A program made the translations under genes and the position numbers. Source: CBFDBF01 sp050287725 (GTDB lineage Bacteria; Pseudomonadota; Gammaproteobacteria; Chromatiales; Chromatiaceae). From it: a stretch of 64,000 nt of DNA. Below are positions 26,445 through 37,072 of this stretch, piece by piece; position 1 is the first letter of the stretch; every line of letters starts with the position of its first letter. Location: contig JBNKCL010000008.1 of assembly GCA_050287725.1 (NCBI GenBank), positions 22,799-86,798 of the forward strand, given 5' to 3'. The notes under the pieces were generated by a model. That model had not been told where the DNA came from. It was given only the letters and a program-made list of their open reading frames with translations, and did no database searches.

Positions 26445-27809
26445 TCAAAACTGCCAGACCAGCCCGACGGAAACGATATTCACATCCGAGTCATAGCTGC
26501 CCGACAGTACATGTCCGAAATTGCTGTCCGTCGCCTCGATCTCCGTGTCGTCCACGAACAGATGCGCCAGAGCGAAATCGAGCGTCACGTCCGAAGACGG
26601 CTGATAAGAGACACCGGCGGCAAGCCAGATTCTGTTATTGCCGGGAATCCGCGGCGTCCGATCTTCGTCGCTGGGAATCGGCGTCCGATCGTAGGCCACA
26701 CCGCCACGCCAGGTCCACTGCGCGCTATGACGGTAGTTGAAACCCAGCGAGACCTTATAGGTGTCTCTCCAATTTTCCGGCTGTACGGAATCGCTTTTCA
26801 GCGGATTGTCGAATTTGATCCGCAGTTCGTCAAAGCTGCTCCATTCCGTCCAGGTCACGTCGGCCATAAGCTCCCATTTCGGCGACACCTGAGTGGTGAC
26901 ACTCAAAGAGAGACTCGCCGGCAGGGTCACTTCCGCGGAGGCGCCGGTATCGGCTAAAACCGCGCCCATGACCGCCTGCGCAGTTGCGTTCGGCGCAGTG
27001 AAATCCGCGGTCCCGGTCAGTTTCTGTTTGACCTCAGAGCGGTATGCAAGCCCGATCCGGGTTCCCTGATTCAATTCATAGAGAAGCCCAAGATTAAATC
27101 CGTAGCTCCAATCATCCCCCTCAACCACAACCGTCCCGTCCGTTGCCGCGGTCCCGGGCGTGGCCAGACCAAAACCGGCACAGGCTGCGGGCCCGGCGGC
27201 GCCGATACAGGCGGCGCTGTAATCCACCGCGTTGGAGAGCTCCGCACTCGCGCGCATAAAGTTAAGGCCCGCCCCCAGAGAGAGCTGGTCATTCATTTTA
27301 TAGGCGATGGATGGATTGATATTGACGGTCTTCACATCCGACTTGATGGCGTGATAGCGTCCTTCCCAATCGTCGTCGTATTCGGTTCTCATCCCGAACG
27401 GCGCGCTGATGCCCAGGCCGAGCACCATGCGGTCATTTATTTCATTGGCATAAAAGAAGGTGGGAACAAACGAACCGCCGCCCGCGTCGCCGCCGTCTCC
27501 ACCACTGATGGTCGCGCCGCCCAGCAGCGGATTGGTAGTGGCGTTGCCGGAAAACTCTGCGGACGGGACAATGTAGTGTGCCCCCACCACCACTTGTTTC
27601 CCGCGCAACCTCGTCATCCCGGCCGGATTGAAAAAGATGGTGGAAGCATCTTCGGCGGAAGCAGCTCCCCCCGAAACCGCGCTGCCGACTTGCTTGACGC
27701 TCTGCTCGACCAGCGCGAAGCCCGACGCGCCGGCCTCTCCCGCTGCAATCAGCGCCGCACCCATCATGACCAGCGGCACTGCCGCAGGAATGGTTCTTTG
27801 GTGACTCAT
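26445..27809 (-). CDS. fadL: Outer-membrane long-chain fatty acid transporter (OmpP1/FadL/TodX family)
   Basis: A 454-aa outer-membrane beta-barrel protein. A signal peptide (residues 1-29, ending GASG) is followed by the FadL hatch segment FALVEQSVKQVGSAVSGGAA and IFFNPAGMTRL, then alternating amphipathic strands. It ends with a C-terminal aromatic (VGLVWQF) as expected for Bam-dependent insertion. It imports fatty acids or other hydrophobic compounds. Genes for acyl-CoA activation and beta-oxidation follow upstream on the same strand. ATG at 27809 is preceded by GGGAG and, 26 bp further up, by a strong hairpin. Confidence 0.94.
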   Translation of the reverse strand: MSHQRTIPAAVPLVMMGAALIAAGEAGASGFALVEQSVKQVGSAVSGGAASAEDASTIFFNPAGMTRLRGKQVVVGAHYIVPSAEFSGNATTNPLLGGATISGGDGGDAGGGSFVPTFFYANEINDRMVLGLGISAPFGMRTEYDDDWEGRYHAIKSDVKTVNINPSIAYKMNDQLSLGAGLNFMRASAELSNAVDYSAACIGAAGPAACAGFGLATPGTAATDGTVVVEGDDWSYGFNLGLLYELNQGTRIGLAYRSEVKQKLTGTADFTAPNATAQAVMGAVLADTGASAEVTLPASLSLSVTTQVSPKWELMADVTWTEWSSFDELRIKFDNPLKSDSVQPENWRDTYKVSLGFNYRHSAQWTWRGGVAYDRTPIPSDEDRTPRIPGNNRIWLAAGVSYQPSSDVTLDFALAHLFVDDTEIEATDSNFGHVLSGSYDSDVNIVSVGLVWQF

Positions 27810-27835
27810 TTTGACTCCCGTAATTTAATTATCGG

Positions 27836-27874
27836 CCGGCAAACGACCGCCCTCCTCAGGCGGTCGTTTGCCGG
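27836..27874 (-). promoter_or_regulatory. Perfect 16-bp stem-loop in the fadL leader / after the acyl-CoA ligase gene
   Basis: CCGGCAAACGACCGCC (27836-27851) is exactly complementary to GGCGGTCGTTTGCCGG (27859-27874) around a 7-nt loop. On the minus strand it follows the acyl-CoA ligase stop by 124 nt and precedes the fadL ATG by 26 nt, and the downstream sequence is AT-rich but without a U-run. It could be a terminator of the ligase operon, an attenuator, or a stabilising leader hairpin for fadL. Confidence 0.6.
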
Positions 27875-27998
27875 CATTGGACGCAACACCTCCTTGCTCC
27901 TTTTGATACGGCAAGCCATTGCCCACACCGGCCCTGAAAGGACCCGGCCGGAAAGTCCGTTGATACACGATCGCTACGAATTCCGATCCGGCGCGCAA

Positions 27999-29798
27999 TC
28001 AATGCCCCGAGTAGAGTTCCGCCACCGGCACTTCCAGCTTTTTCATCACTTGGGCGCGCTTTAATTTATGCGTCGGGGTCATCAAGCCGTTCTCCACCGA
28101 CCACGGCTCGAAGCTCAGATAGACGCGCAACACCCGGGCGTACCCCGGAAACATCTTGATTCGCTCACCGATTCGAGCCAGCACCGCATCCTCCACCTCG
28201 GGTGTTTGCAACATGCGGGGCTGATTCGGATCGACGCCGATGGAAGGTGCGAACTCTTTCCAGTACTCGGGGTCCAGGATGCAGAGCGCGGAGAGATAGG
28301 GCCTCTGTTCGCCTACCACCATCACCTGCTCGATCAGCGGATCCATGGCGATGGCCATCTCCATGTCGGCCGGCGAAACCTTTTCCCCGTTACTGAGAAC
28401 GATGATCTCTTTGATACGTCCGGTGATATAGACATGGCCCTCCTCGTCCATGCGCGCCTTGTCTCCGGTATGCAGCCAGCCGTCGGCATCCAGCACCCGG
28501 CCGTTGTTATTCTGATCGTTCCAGTATCCGAGCATGATGTTCGGCCCTCGGGCCAACAACTCATCCTGATCCCCGATTCGGACCTCCACCCCGTCCACCA
28601 CCCGCCCCACGCTTTCGGGCACGTTGTCGCCCGGCCGGTTGCAACTGATCACCGGGGAGCTCTCCGTCAATCCATACCCCTGCAATATCGGGACGCCTAA
28701 GCCGATGAAGGTCCGCGATATCCCAGGCATCAGAGCCGCACCGCCACTCACGGCAACTCTCACACGCCCACCCAGTTTGTCCGTAAGCTTGCGGGCCACC
28801 AGGCGCTCCAGCAACGGCCACAACAACAGGGACACTCCCCACTTCGCGCGCCCCTGCTGAATAAGAAAACGCCTCCAACCCACCTTTACGGCAAAATCGA
28901 ACAGTCGTTTTGCGACAGGTCCTTTCTTTTCCAGACCGGTCATCACCTTGGCATAGACGCGCTCGTAGATACGTGGCACGCTGACCAGCGCGGTTGGGCG
29001 GATTATCTGCAGGTCCTCCGCCAGCTGGGTTATCGACCGGGAATAGGCGATGGTCATCCCCACCATCACGGCGAAGTAGTAGCCGAGAGTGCGCTCCAAG
29101 GTATGGGAAAGGGGCAGAAAGGAGAGATTGATGTCCGATTCGCCGAGATCGACCACCCGGGCAGCCGCTTCCGCGTTGCTCAACATATTCCGGTGGCTCA
29201 GGATCACGCCTTTCGGAAAACCGGTAGTCCCAGAGGTGTAGACGATGGATGCAGGATCGTCGCTTTGGGCATTCGAACCGCGCAAGACCCCGCCCTCATC
29301 CGGCAACCAATCCGCCAACGCCGTTACCCGCGTATCACAGACTTGCGTCGCCACCGGTTTGACATGAACGATGCGCTGAACCGCCGGCATCGCCTGCAGC
29401 TCGGGCTCGATGCGATCCCACTCCTCCTGACCGCCGACCACCAACACCCGGCTTCCAGAATCACGCAGGATGTAGGACACATTGCCGCCGCGGTCATCCG
29501 CGTAGACCGGCACGGTGATCAGTCCCAATGCCAGTGCGGCCTGATCGAACATGACCCACTCGCAACAGTTTCGCATCATCACCGCGATCCGGTCGCCCGG
29601 CGACAATCCTTCCTGTACCAGAGCGTCCTGCCAACGCGCCACCTGGCGGGCCATTTGGGCCCAGGTAAGATCACGCCAAACTTCGCTGCTGCAATCGAAG
29701 TATCGAAAGCCCACCGCATCGGGAGAAAGCTCCACCCGGCGTCGGAACAGCCCCCCCAAGGTGACGGCCTCTTCGGTAGTAATAAGTCGTGGCTTCAT
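27999..29798 (-). CDS. Long-chain acyl-CoA synthetase (AMP-forming)
   Basis: An acyl-adenylate/CoA ligase of about 599 aa, FAA1/FadD15-like. It has P-loop YTSGTTGFPKGVILSH, the A4-A5 region (FLPLSHTLERTLGYYF, ILQGYGLTESSPV), the TGD motif (DGWLHTGDKA) and hinge TGRIKEIIVLSNGEKVSP. It activates fatty acids with ATP and CoA for beta-oxidation or other use. I prefer the ATG at 29798, where homology begins and AGGA lies upstream; an in-frame ATG at 29852 adds 18 residues without a good ribosome site. It follows the SDR gene, with which it is likely co-transcribed. Confidence 0.93.
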   Translation of the reverse strand: MKPRLITTEEAVTLGGLFRRRVELSPDAVGFRYFDCSSEVWRDLTWAQMARQVARWQDALVQEGLSPGDRIAVMMRNCCEWVMFDQAALALGLITVPVYADDRGGNVSYILRDSGSRVLVVGGQEEWDRIEPELQAMPAVQRIVHVKPVATQVCDTRVTALADWLPDEGGVLRGSNAQSDDPASIVYTSGTTGFPKGVILSHRNMLSNAEAAARVVDLGESDINLSFLPLSHTLERTLGYYFAVMVGMTIAYSRSITQLAEDLQIIRPTALVSVPRIYERVYAKVMTGLEKKGPVAKRLFDFAVKVGWRRFLIQQGRAKWGVSLLLWPLLERLVARKLTDKLGGRVRVAVSGGAALMPGISRTFIGLGVPILQGYGLTESSPVISCNRPGDNVPESVGRVVDGVEVRIGDQDELLARGPNIMLGYWNDQNNNGRVLDADGWLHTGDKARMDEEGHVYITGRIKEIIVLSNGEKVSPADMEMAIAMDPLIEQVMVVGEQRPYLSALCILDPEYWKEFAPSIGVDPNQPRMLQTPEVEDAVLARIGERIKMFPGYARVLRVYLSFEPWSVENGLMTPTHKLKRAQVMKKLEVPVAELYSGH

Positions 29799-29867
29799 GC
29801 CGACAGTTCCTGGACGATCTTCCTGCGCCCGCATCGGTTCACGACTCTGCATCTGTTTAACTCGCGG

Positions 29868-30689
29868 TCAATCCAAAAAGAAATCCGGCAACAATTGCCC
29901 GTTGGGATCCACAGCGTATTGCTTGAAGTCATTAACGCCTTCTTCCAGCAACACCTCTTCGTCAATAAAGAAATTGCCGCTGCAGGAACGACTGTCACGC
30001 GTCAGAATCGCATGCGCCGCATCGGCGACGATCTCGGCGGTGCGACAGTTTTCCGGCTTCACCATTCCTTCCAGCATGGCGACGGCCGCGGTGTAGATAA
30101 CGGTTCGCGGCCACAGCGCATTGACCGCGACACCTTGATCACGAAACTCTTCCGCCATGCCCAGCACACAAAGGCTCATCCCGTACTTGGCCATGGTGTA
30201 CGCGCAGTGATGCTTGAACCACTTGGGATTCAGTGAGAGAGGCGGCGAAAGATTCAGGATGTGGGGGTTGTCCGCCTTAAGCAGATGCGGCAAACAAGCC
30301 TGGGATGTCGCAAAGGTGCCGCGGGCATTGACCTGGTGCATCAGGTCGTAGCGTTTCATCGGGGTCTGCAAAGTGCCGGTAAGATTGATGGCGCTGGCAT
30401 TGTTCACCAGGATATCGATACCGCCGAAGCGGCCCACCGTCTTTTGTACCGCCTCGGCGATCTGCTGCTCGTCGCGGATATCGGTCTTGACCGCAAACGC
30501 CCTGCCGCCCGCCTGCTGGATCTCGGCGGCCGCCGAATCCAAGGTCCCGGGCAAACGGGGATGCGGCGTGTCGGTCTTGGCGGCGATTGCAATATTGGCG
30601 CCGTCTCTTGCGGCGCGCAAAGCAATCGCCAAACCGATCCCGCGGGTTCCCCCGGTGATGAACAGCGTTTTCCCCCGTAGGGCAGTCAT
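29868..30689 (-). CDS. Short-chain dehydrogenase/reductase, HSDL2-like
   Basis: A 273-aa SDR with the cofactor motif TGGTRGIGLAIA (residues 13-24), NNASAINLTGTL, and active-site YTMAK. The long insert KTDTPHPRLPGTL after the second strand, the segment SPPLSLNPKWFKHHCAYT and the C-terminal FFIDEEVLLEEG are characteristic of the hydroxysteroid-dehydrogenase-like-2 group. It lacks the SCP2 lipid-binding tail of the animal protein. Likely oxidises or reduces a lipid hydroxyl/keto group. ATG at 30689. It precedes the acyl-CoA ligase. Confidence 0.88.
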   Translation of the reverse strand: MTALRGKTLFITGGTRGIGLAIALRAARDGANIAIAAKTDTPHPRLPGTLDSAAAEIQQAGGRAFAVKTDIRDEQQIAEAVQKTVGRFGGIDILVNNASAINLTGTLQTPMKRYDLMHQVNARGTFATSQACLPHLLKADNPHILNLSPPLSLNPKWFKHHCAYTMAKYGMSLCVLGMAEEFRDQGVAVNALWPRTVIYTAAVAMLEGMVKPENCRTAEIVADAAHAILTRDSRSCSGNFFIDEEVLLEEGVNDFKQYAVDPNGQLLPDFFLD

Positions 30690-30784
30690 CAACTCTATCC
30701 TCCCTATTTCTTCATCCGACCCGGCACGTTCGGCCGGCTGATGTACGTGGCGTTATCCCATCTGTCGGGCGCCCGCCATACTCT

Positions 30785-31297
30785 TTATTCAACAGCCTCT
30801 GATTTCATGCGGAGCACTTCCTCCGTCATGGGTGGGGACTCTCCCTGATACCCCAGGTACTCGAGCAGCCTTTGCGAGGACACCGCCGCCCCCTTGCGAT
30901 CGATGAACAGACCACGAACGATGGCGACGGCATGCACTCCCCGATGGCTTTCCAGCAACTGCTCCATATAAAACCATTTCGCATCCCAGCACAGCAGCCT
31001 GCTTTTCACGCTGAAACTCCGGAACGGCAGTAGCGGACGGCGGAATTTGATATCGATCTGCCCCACCACCGGCATCCATCGCTCCCGCCGCACCATAGTC
31101 AACATATCGGCGCGTATCAGCAGGTCCGTGCGTCCCAGATCCATGAAACTGAGATAACGCGCATTGGTCATATGCAGGTTGATGTCCAGGTCCGTCGGCA
31201 ACACCCGGAACCTCAACTCGGAACTGTCGAGCGGACCGATACGCGGCCGGAACAGAGCCGCCACAAAAATCCGCAGCATGCGAAAGAGCAGGTTCAA
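30785..31297 (-). CDS. Acyl-CoA thioesterase, hotdog fold (THEM6-like)
   Basis: A 170-aa 4HBT-type hotdog protein: RVLPTDLDINLHMTNARYLSFMDLGR is the conserved helix/strand signature with the catalytic Asp-Asn region, followed by QIDIKFRRPLLPF. A hydrophobic N-terminus (residues 1-16) suggests membrane association. The start is TTG at 31297 supported by GGAGAG seven bases upstream; an ATG at 31279 lacks a ribosome site. It is the last gene of the MerR-fadA-fadN-fadE operon, 27 bp after fadE, and probably hydrolyses acyl-CoAs to release CoA. Confidence 0.82.
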   Translation of the reverse strand: MNLLFRMLRIFVAALFRPRIGPLDSSELRFRVLPTDLDINLHMTNARYLSFMDLGRTDLLIRADMLTMVRRERWMPVVGQIDIKFRRPLLPFRSFSVKSRLLCWDAKWFYMEQLLESHRGVHAVAIVRGLFIDRKGAAVSSQRLLEYLGYQGESPPMTEEVLRMKSEAVE

Positions 31298-31324
31298 TGC
31301 ATCACTCTCCGCTGTTCAGCAACA

Positions 31325-33109
<1,785 letters not shown>

Positions 33110-33112
33110 GCT

Positions 33113-35437
33113 TCAGTTCCTCAGGGGTTTGCCGGTTTCCAATATGTGTTCCATGCGCGCCAGGGTGTCCGGGTGCCGGGACAGGCGCACGAACTGCTCC
33201 AGCTCCAGATCCAGAACGTCCCGTTCGGACAGGGATTCGGTGATATCGGTATCGCCGCCGCTGAGAACCTCGATCAGGCCATCGGCCACCACCTTGTCGT
33301 GCGGGGTCACCTTGCCCAGCTTGGCGAACCCTTCCACACCCATCTCCATGGTGACGCGCGCGGTGGGACCGGGCAGGTTAAGTTCCACCGGCTCGGGCGG
33401 GGCATAGCCCTCCACCAGCGACAGGGCCTTCGCCTTGGCGTCGGCCAGCAGGCGGTCCCGGTTCATGGTGACGCCGTCCCCCTCGCGCAGAAACATATAG
33501 TCGAACGCCTCCGGGGCGCTCTTGGCCACAGTGGCCACGCTGATGGTTTCAAACGCCTTGATCACCGGCGGCATGGGACCCCCGGGTCGACGCTGGTTCA
33601 GCGTCCAGCGGGTCAACAGCTCTTTACAGCCGCCCCAGGCGGGGACGATCCCGACCCCTACCTCTACCAGACCCACATAGGTCTCGGCGTGGGCCTGCAG
33701 TGCGTCACAGTGGAGCAGGATCTCGCAGCCGCCGCCCAGGGCCAGGCCGGAGGGGGCGCCCACCACCGGGAAGGGGGCGTACTTGAGCGCCAGGTAGGTT
33801 TCCTGCCCCTCTTTCACCAGCGCCTTGGCCTCGGCCCACATGGCCAGATTGGCGGCATACATCAGCAGTCCCAGATTGGCGCCCGCGGAAAAATTCTCGC
33901 CCTCGTTGTAGACCACCAGTGCTTGGTAGCCCTTGGCCGGCACCAGTTCCACGGCCGTGCGGATCATGGCCATGATCAGCGGATCCATGGTGTTCATCTT
34001 GGAGGTGAACTCCAGGCAGACCACACCGTCGCCGATGTCCCACAGGGCGGCGGAGGGATTCTTCGCCAACGGTTTGCTGCGGCGCTTGATATCGGCCAGC
34101 AGCAGGACGCCTTCCGGACGCGGCAGGTCGCGGTACTCCCCTGCGACGGTGAAATACTGCAAGCCACCGTTTTCAGTGCGATAGAAAGAGCGTTCACCGA
34201 TCGCTTCCAGCAACGGCGGCACGGCCATGCCCTCGGCACGCAGGCGCTCGGCGAACCAGGCGCCGCCGATGCGATCGATCAGCTCAAACGGACCGTACTT
34301 CCATGCGTACCCGAGACGCATCGCCTCGTCCACCGCATAGATATGATCGTTGATCTGCGGCACCAGACCGGCGGCATAGCTCAAAACCTTGGAGAGCACG
34401 CTCCAGGCGTAGCGTCCACCTTGGTCGGGATGTTCCAGCATGGCGCGCAGACCCAGCTTGGCGGCGTCGACGCTTTCCAGGCTCGGCTTCACCGAAACCG
34501 AATATTCGCCGGTCTGCAGGTCGACACTCTCCTTGACCTTGCCGCCGCCCTCGCGGTTGATGCGATAGAAACCGCCTTTTCCTTTACGGCCGGTATAGCC
34601 GTCCGCGATCATGCGCTCCAACAGCGGCGGGATCTCGGCCACCTCGAAGAAGGGATCGCCCTCTGGCAGGGTCGCCTTCATGCTCTGCATCAGGTGCGGC
34701 ATAAGGTCGAGACCCACCAGGTCGGAAAGACCGAACACACCGGTCTTGGGAATCCCCACCGGTTTGCCGATCACGGCGTCCGCCACTTCTACGGAAACCC
34801 CCATACGGAAGGCCTCCAACACGGCGACTTGAATCCAGTAGATGCCGATACGGTTGGCGATAAATCCCGGGGTGTCCTTGCAGTCGACCACCCCCTTGCC
34901 CAGCCGGTGATCGCAGAATCGTTTCAGACCGGCGACCGCCTCATCCCGGGTCCGGTCGCCCTTGACGATCTCCAGCAGACGCATGTAGCGGGGCGGGTTG
35001 AAGAAGTGGGTGATCAGGAAATCCCGGGCGAAGCCGTCCGGCATCTCCGCCACCAGATGATCCAGCGGAATGCTGGAGGTATTGGAAGAGACCAGCGAGC
35101 CGGGTTTGCGCACCGCGTCGATCTTGCGATAGAGCGCTTGCTTGATGTCGAGACGCTCGATCACCGCCTCGACGATCCAGTCGCACTCCGCCAGCAGTTC
35201 CAGATGATCTTCGATGTTGCCGGTAGTGACCAGCTTGGCATTGCGCTTGTGCATAAAGGCCGCGGGTTCGGTCTTGAGCAGTTTCTTCAGCGCGGTGTCG
35301 GCGATGACGTTACGTTCTTTCGCCCCTTCCGGCACGATATCGAGCAACACCACCGGCACCCCGGCGTTGGCCAGGTGCGCGGCGATCCCCGCCCCCATGA
35401 CGCCGGCGCCGATGACGGCAACCTTGTTGATCTCCAT
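33113..35437 (-). CDS. fadN: 3-hydroxyacyl-CoA dehydrogenase / enoyl-CoA hydratase, FadN-type
   Basis: A 774-aa bifunctional beta-oxidation enzyme with domain order reversed relative to FadB. The NAD-binding hydroxyacyl-CoA dehydrogenase comes first (KVAVIGAGVMGAGIAAHLA at 5-23, DWIVEAVIERLDIK, NTSSIP, THFFNPP). The crotonase/enoyl-CoA hydratase region comes last (VVYNEGENFSAGANLGLL, GLALGGGCEILLHCDA). This order is that of Bacillus FadN. The start ATG at 35437 overlaps the thiolase stop by one base (TGATG), and fadE follows after 3 bp, reproducing the fadN-fadA-fadE gene set. Confidence 0.95.
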   Translation of the reverse strand: MEINKVAVIGAGVMGAGIAAHLANAGVPVVLLDIVPEGAKERNVIADTALKKLLKTEPAAFMHKRNAKLVTTGNIEDHLELLAECDWIVEAVIERLDIKQALYRKIDAVRKPGSLVSSNTSSIPLDHLVAEMPDGFARDFLITHFFNPPRYMRLLEIVKGDRTRDEAVAGLKRFCDHRLGKGVVDCKDTPGFIANRIGIYWIQVAVLEAFRMGVSVEVADAVIGKPVGIPKTGVFGLSDLVGLDLMPHLMQSMKATLPEGDPFFEVAEIPPLLERMIADGYTGRKGKGGFYRINREGGGKVKESVDLQTGEYSVSVKPSLESVDAAKLGLRAMLEHPDQGGRYAWSVLSKVLSYAAGLVPQINDHIYAVDEAMRLGYAWKYGPFELIDRIGGAWFAERLRAEGMAVPPLLEAIGERSFYRTENGGLQYFTVAGEYRDLPRPEGVLLLADIKRRSKPLAKNPSAALWDIGDGVVCLEFTSKMNTMDPLIMAMIRTAVELVPAKGYQALVVYNEGENFSAGANLGLLMYAANLAMWAEAKALVKEGQETYLALKYAPFPVVGAPSGLALGGGCEILLHCDALQAHAETYVGLVEVGVGIVPAWGGCKELLTRWTLNQRRPGGPMPPVIKAFETISVATVAKSAPEAFDYMFLREGDGVTMNRDRLLADAKAKALSLVEGYAPPEPVELNLPGPTARVTMEMGVEGFAKLGKVTPHDKVVADGLIEVLSGGDTDITESLSERDVLDLELEQFVRLSRHPDTLARMEHILETGKPLRN

Positions 35438-36573
35438 CAGAGCGCCTCCAGGATGGTCGCGATGCCCTGACCGCCGCCGATGCACTGGGTGGCGAGCGCG
35501 AACTGCTTGCCCTCCCGCCGCAGCAGCGAGGCCGCCTTGCCGGTGATGCGCGCACCGCTGGCGCCCAGCGGGTGGCCCAGGGCGATGGCGCCGCCGTCCA
35601 GGTTGATCTTGTCCGAATCCAGACCCAGGTCGCGGATACAGGCGAGGGACTGGCTGGCGAAGGCCTCGTTGAGTTCGATGATGTCCAGGTCGGCCACTTC
35701 GAGTCCGGCCCGCTGCAACGCCTTGCGGGTGGCCGCCACCGGACCGATGCCCATGATCTCCGGAGCACAACCGGCTACGGCGATACTCTTGATCGCGGCA
35801 ATCGGTTTCAGTCCGTGCGCCTGGGCATACTCCTCGCTGCAGACCAGGGTGGCGCTGGCGCCGTCGGTCAAAGGCGATGAAGTACCGGCGGTCACCGATC
35901 CGTCCTGGGCGAAAGCGGGCTTGAGTCCGGCCAGACCCTCCACCGAGGTATCAGGGCGGATACAGCCGTCCTGTTCCACCAGGCCCTTGCCGGTGTCGAT
36001 GGCGACGATCTCGTCGCTCAACTTGCCCGCAGCGCGCGCCGCCGCCGCCTTTTGGTGACTGAGGACCGCGAACTCCTCCTGCTCGGCGCGGGAGAGCTGG
36101 TACTTCCTCGCCACGTTCTCGGCGGTCTCGCCCATGCCCATGTAGGCGGCGGGCATCACCTGGTAGAGCACCGGATTCGGCATGGGATTGAAGCCGGTCA
36201 TGGGCACCCGGGTCATGGATTCGACCCCGGCGGCGATGAAGACCTCACCGGCACCCATCTGGATGGCGCCGGCCGCCATGTGTATGGACTGCATGGAGGA
36301 GCCGCAGAAGCGGTTCACCGTGGTGCCCGCCACCGACTGGGGCAGTCCGGCGAGAAACCCGACCAGGCGCGCCAGATTGAAACCCTGCTCAGCCTCGGGG
36401 AAGGCGCAGCCGAGGATCAGGTCCTCGATATCTTCCGCTGCGATCCCGCTGTTTGCGACCAGCGCCTTGACCACTTGGGCGGCCATATCGTCTGGACGCA
36501 CCTTCACCATTTCGCCCTTGCTGGCAAAGGTAAAGGGGGAACGCACATAGTCAGCAATCACGACACGCTTCAT
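35437..36573 (-). CDS. fadA: Acetyl-CoA C-acyltransferase (3-ketoacyl-CoA thiolase)
   Basis: A 378-aa thiolase performing the CoA-dependent cleavage of 3-ketoacyl-CoA. The nucleophilic Cys is in TTVNRFCGSSMQSIHMA; the second Cys/His motifs are GGAIALGHPLGASGAR and CIGGGQG. Starts at the ATG at 36573, with GGAGAG six bases upstream. It is 60 bp downstream of the MerR regulator gene and coupled to fadN by a 1-nt overlap. Confidence 0.95.
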   Translation of the reverse strand: MKRVVIADYVRSPFTFASKGEMVKVRPDDMAAQVVKALVANSGIAAEDIEDLILGCAFPEAEQGFNLARLVGFLAGLPQSVAGTTVNRFCGSSMQSIHMAAGAIQMGAGEVFIAAGVESMTRVPMTGFNPMPNPVLYQVMPAAYMGMGETAENVARKYQLSRAEQEEFAVLSHQKAAAARAAGKLSDEIVAIDTGKGLVEQDGCIRPDTSVEGLAGLKPAFAQDGSVTAGTSSPLTDGASATLVCSEEYAQAHGLKPIAAIKSIAVAGCAPEIMGIGPVAATRKALQRAGLEVADLDIIELNEAFASQSLACIRDLGLDSDKINLDGGAIALGHPLGASGARITGKAASLLRREGKQFALATQCIGGGQGIATILEAL

Positions 36574-36633
36574 TGCCTCTCTCCGGATGATTTCGTTACT
36601 GGTTAAAAGAAAAAATTCCGACCCTACCACGCT

Positions 36634-37026
36634 TCATTTGGCGAGCGACTCGATATTGGTGACACACTCCTGGCGCATCTCTTCCAACTCGGCCAGAGTG
36701 GTCTCCAGGTCCTCGCGTTGCTGCTCCAACTCGCCGATGCGGCGCTCGACCTTCCCCAGCAACAGCCGTACCTGTTTCGCCTTGGAAGGATCGACGTCAT
36801 ACATGTCGAGATATTCCTTGATGTCCGCCAGGGTGAACCCCAGGCGCTTGCCCCGCAGAATCAGCTGCATGCGAGCCCGGTCGCGATGGGTGTAGACCCG
36901 GGTGGTGCCGGCCCGTTGGGGCTTGATCAGCCCCTTGGTTTCGTAAAAACGAATGGCACGCGGGGTGATTCCCAATTCATGGGCAAGTTCGGTCACGCTA
37001 TAAAGATCGCTGGATGTAGGTGTCAT
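36634..37026 (-). CDS. MerR-family regulator, LiuR-like
   Basis: A 130-aa MerR regulator: winged HTH (YSVTELAHELGITPRAIRFYETKGLI), the RVYTHRDRARM wing, and a long coiled-coil dimer helix with no metal-binding cysteine cluster (a single Cys near the C-terminus). This type includes LiuR, which controls branched-chain and fatty acyl-CoA catabolism in proteobacteria. It heads the fadA-fadN-fadE-thioesterase operon. A perfect palindrome overlaps its promoter, and a near copy lies at the 43-kb divergent promoters. The inducer is probably an acyl-CoA, by inference. Confidence 0.9.
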   Translation of the reverse strand: MTPTSSDLYSVTELAHELGITPRAIRFYETKGLIKPQRAGTTRVYTHRDRARMQLILRGKRLGFTLADIKEYLDMYDVDPSKAKQVRLLLGKVERRIGELEQQREDLETTLAELEEMRQECVTNIESLAK

Positions 37027-37034
37027 ATGGACTC

Positions 37035-37063
37035 ACTATAGTTTTGGTTGACGTTAACGTCAA
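37035..37063 (-). promoter_or_regulatory. Promoter and palindromic operator of the MerR-fad operon
   Basis: On the minus strand TTGACG (37058-37063) and TATAGT (37035-37040) are separated by exactly 17 bp. The perfect 16-bp palindrome TTGACGTTAACGTCAA at 37048-37063 covers the -35 box and spacer, an ideal site for repression by the adjacent MerR protein. The -10 box ends only 8 bp before the ATG at 37026, so the transcript should be leaderless or nearly so. Confidence 0.82.
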
Positions 37064-37072
37064 TATTAATCC

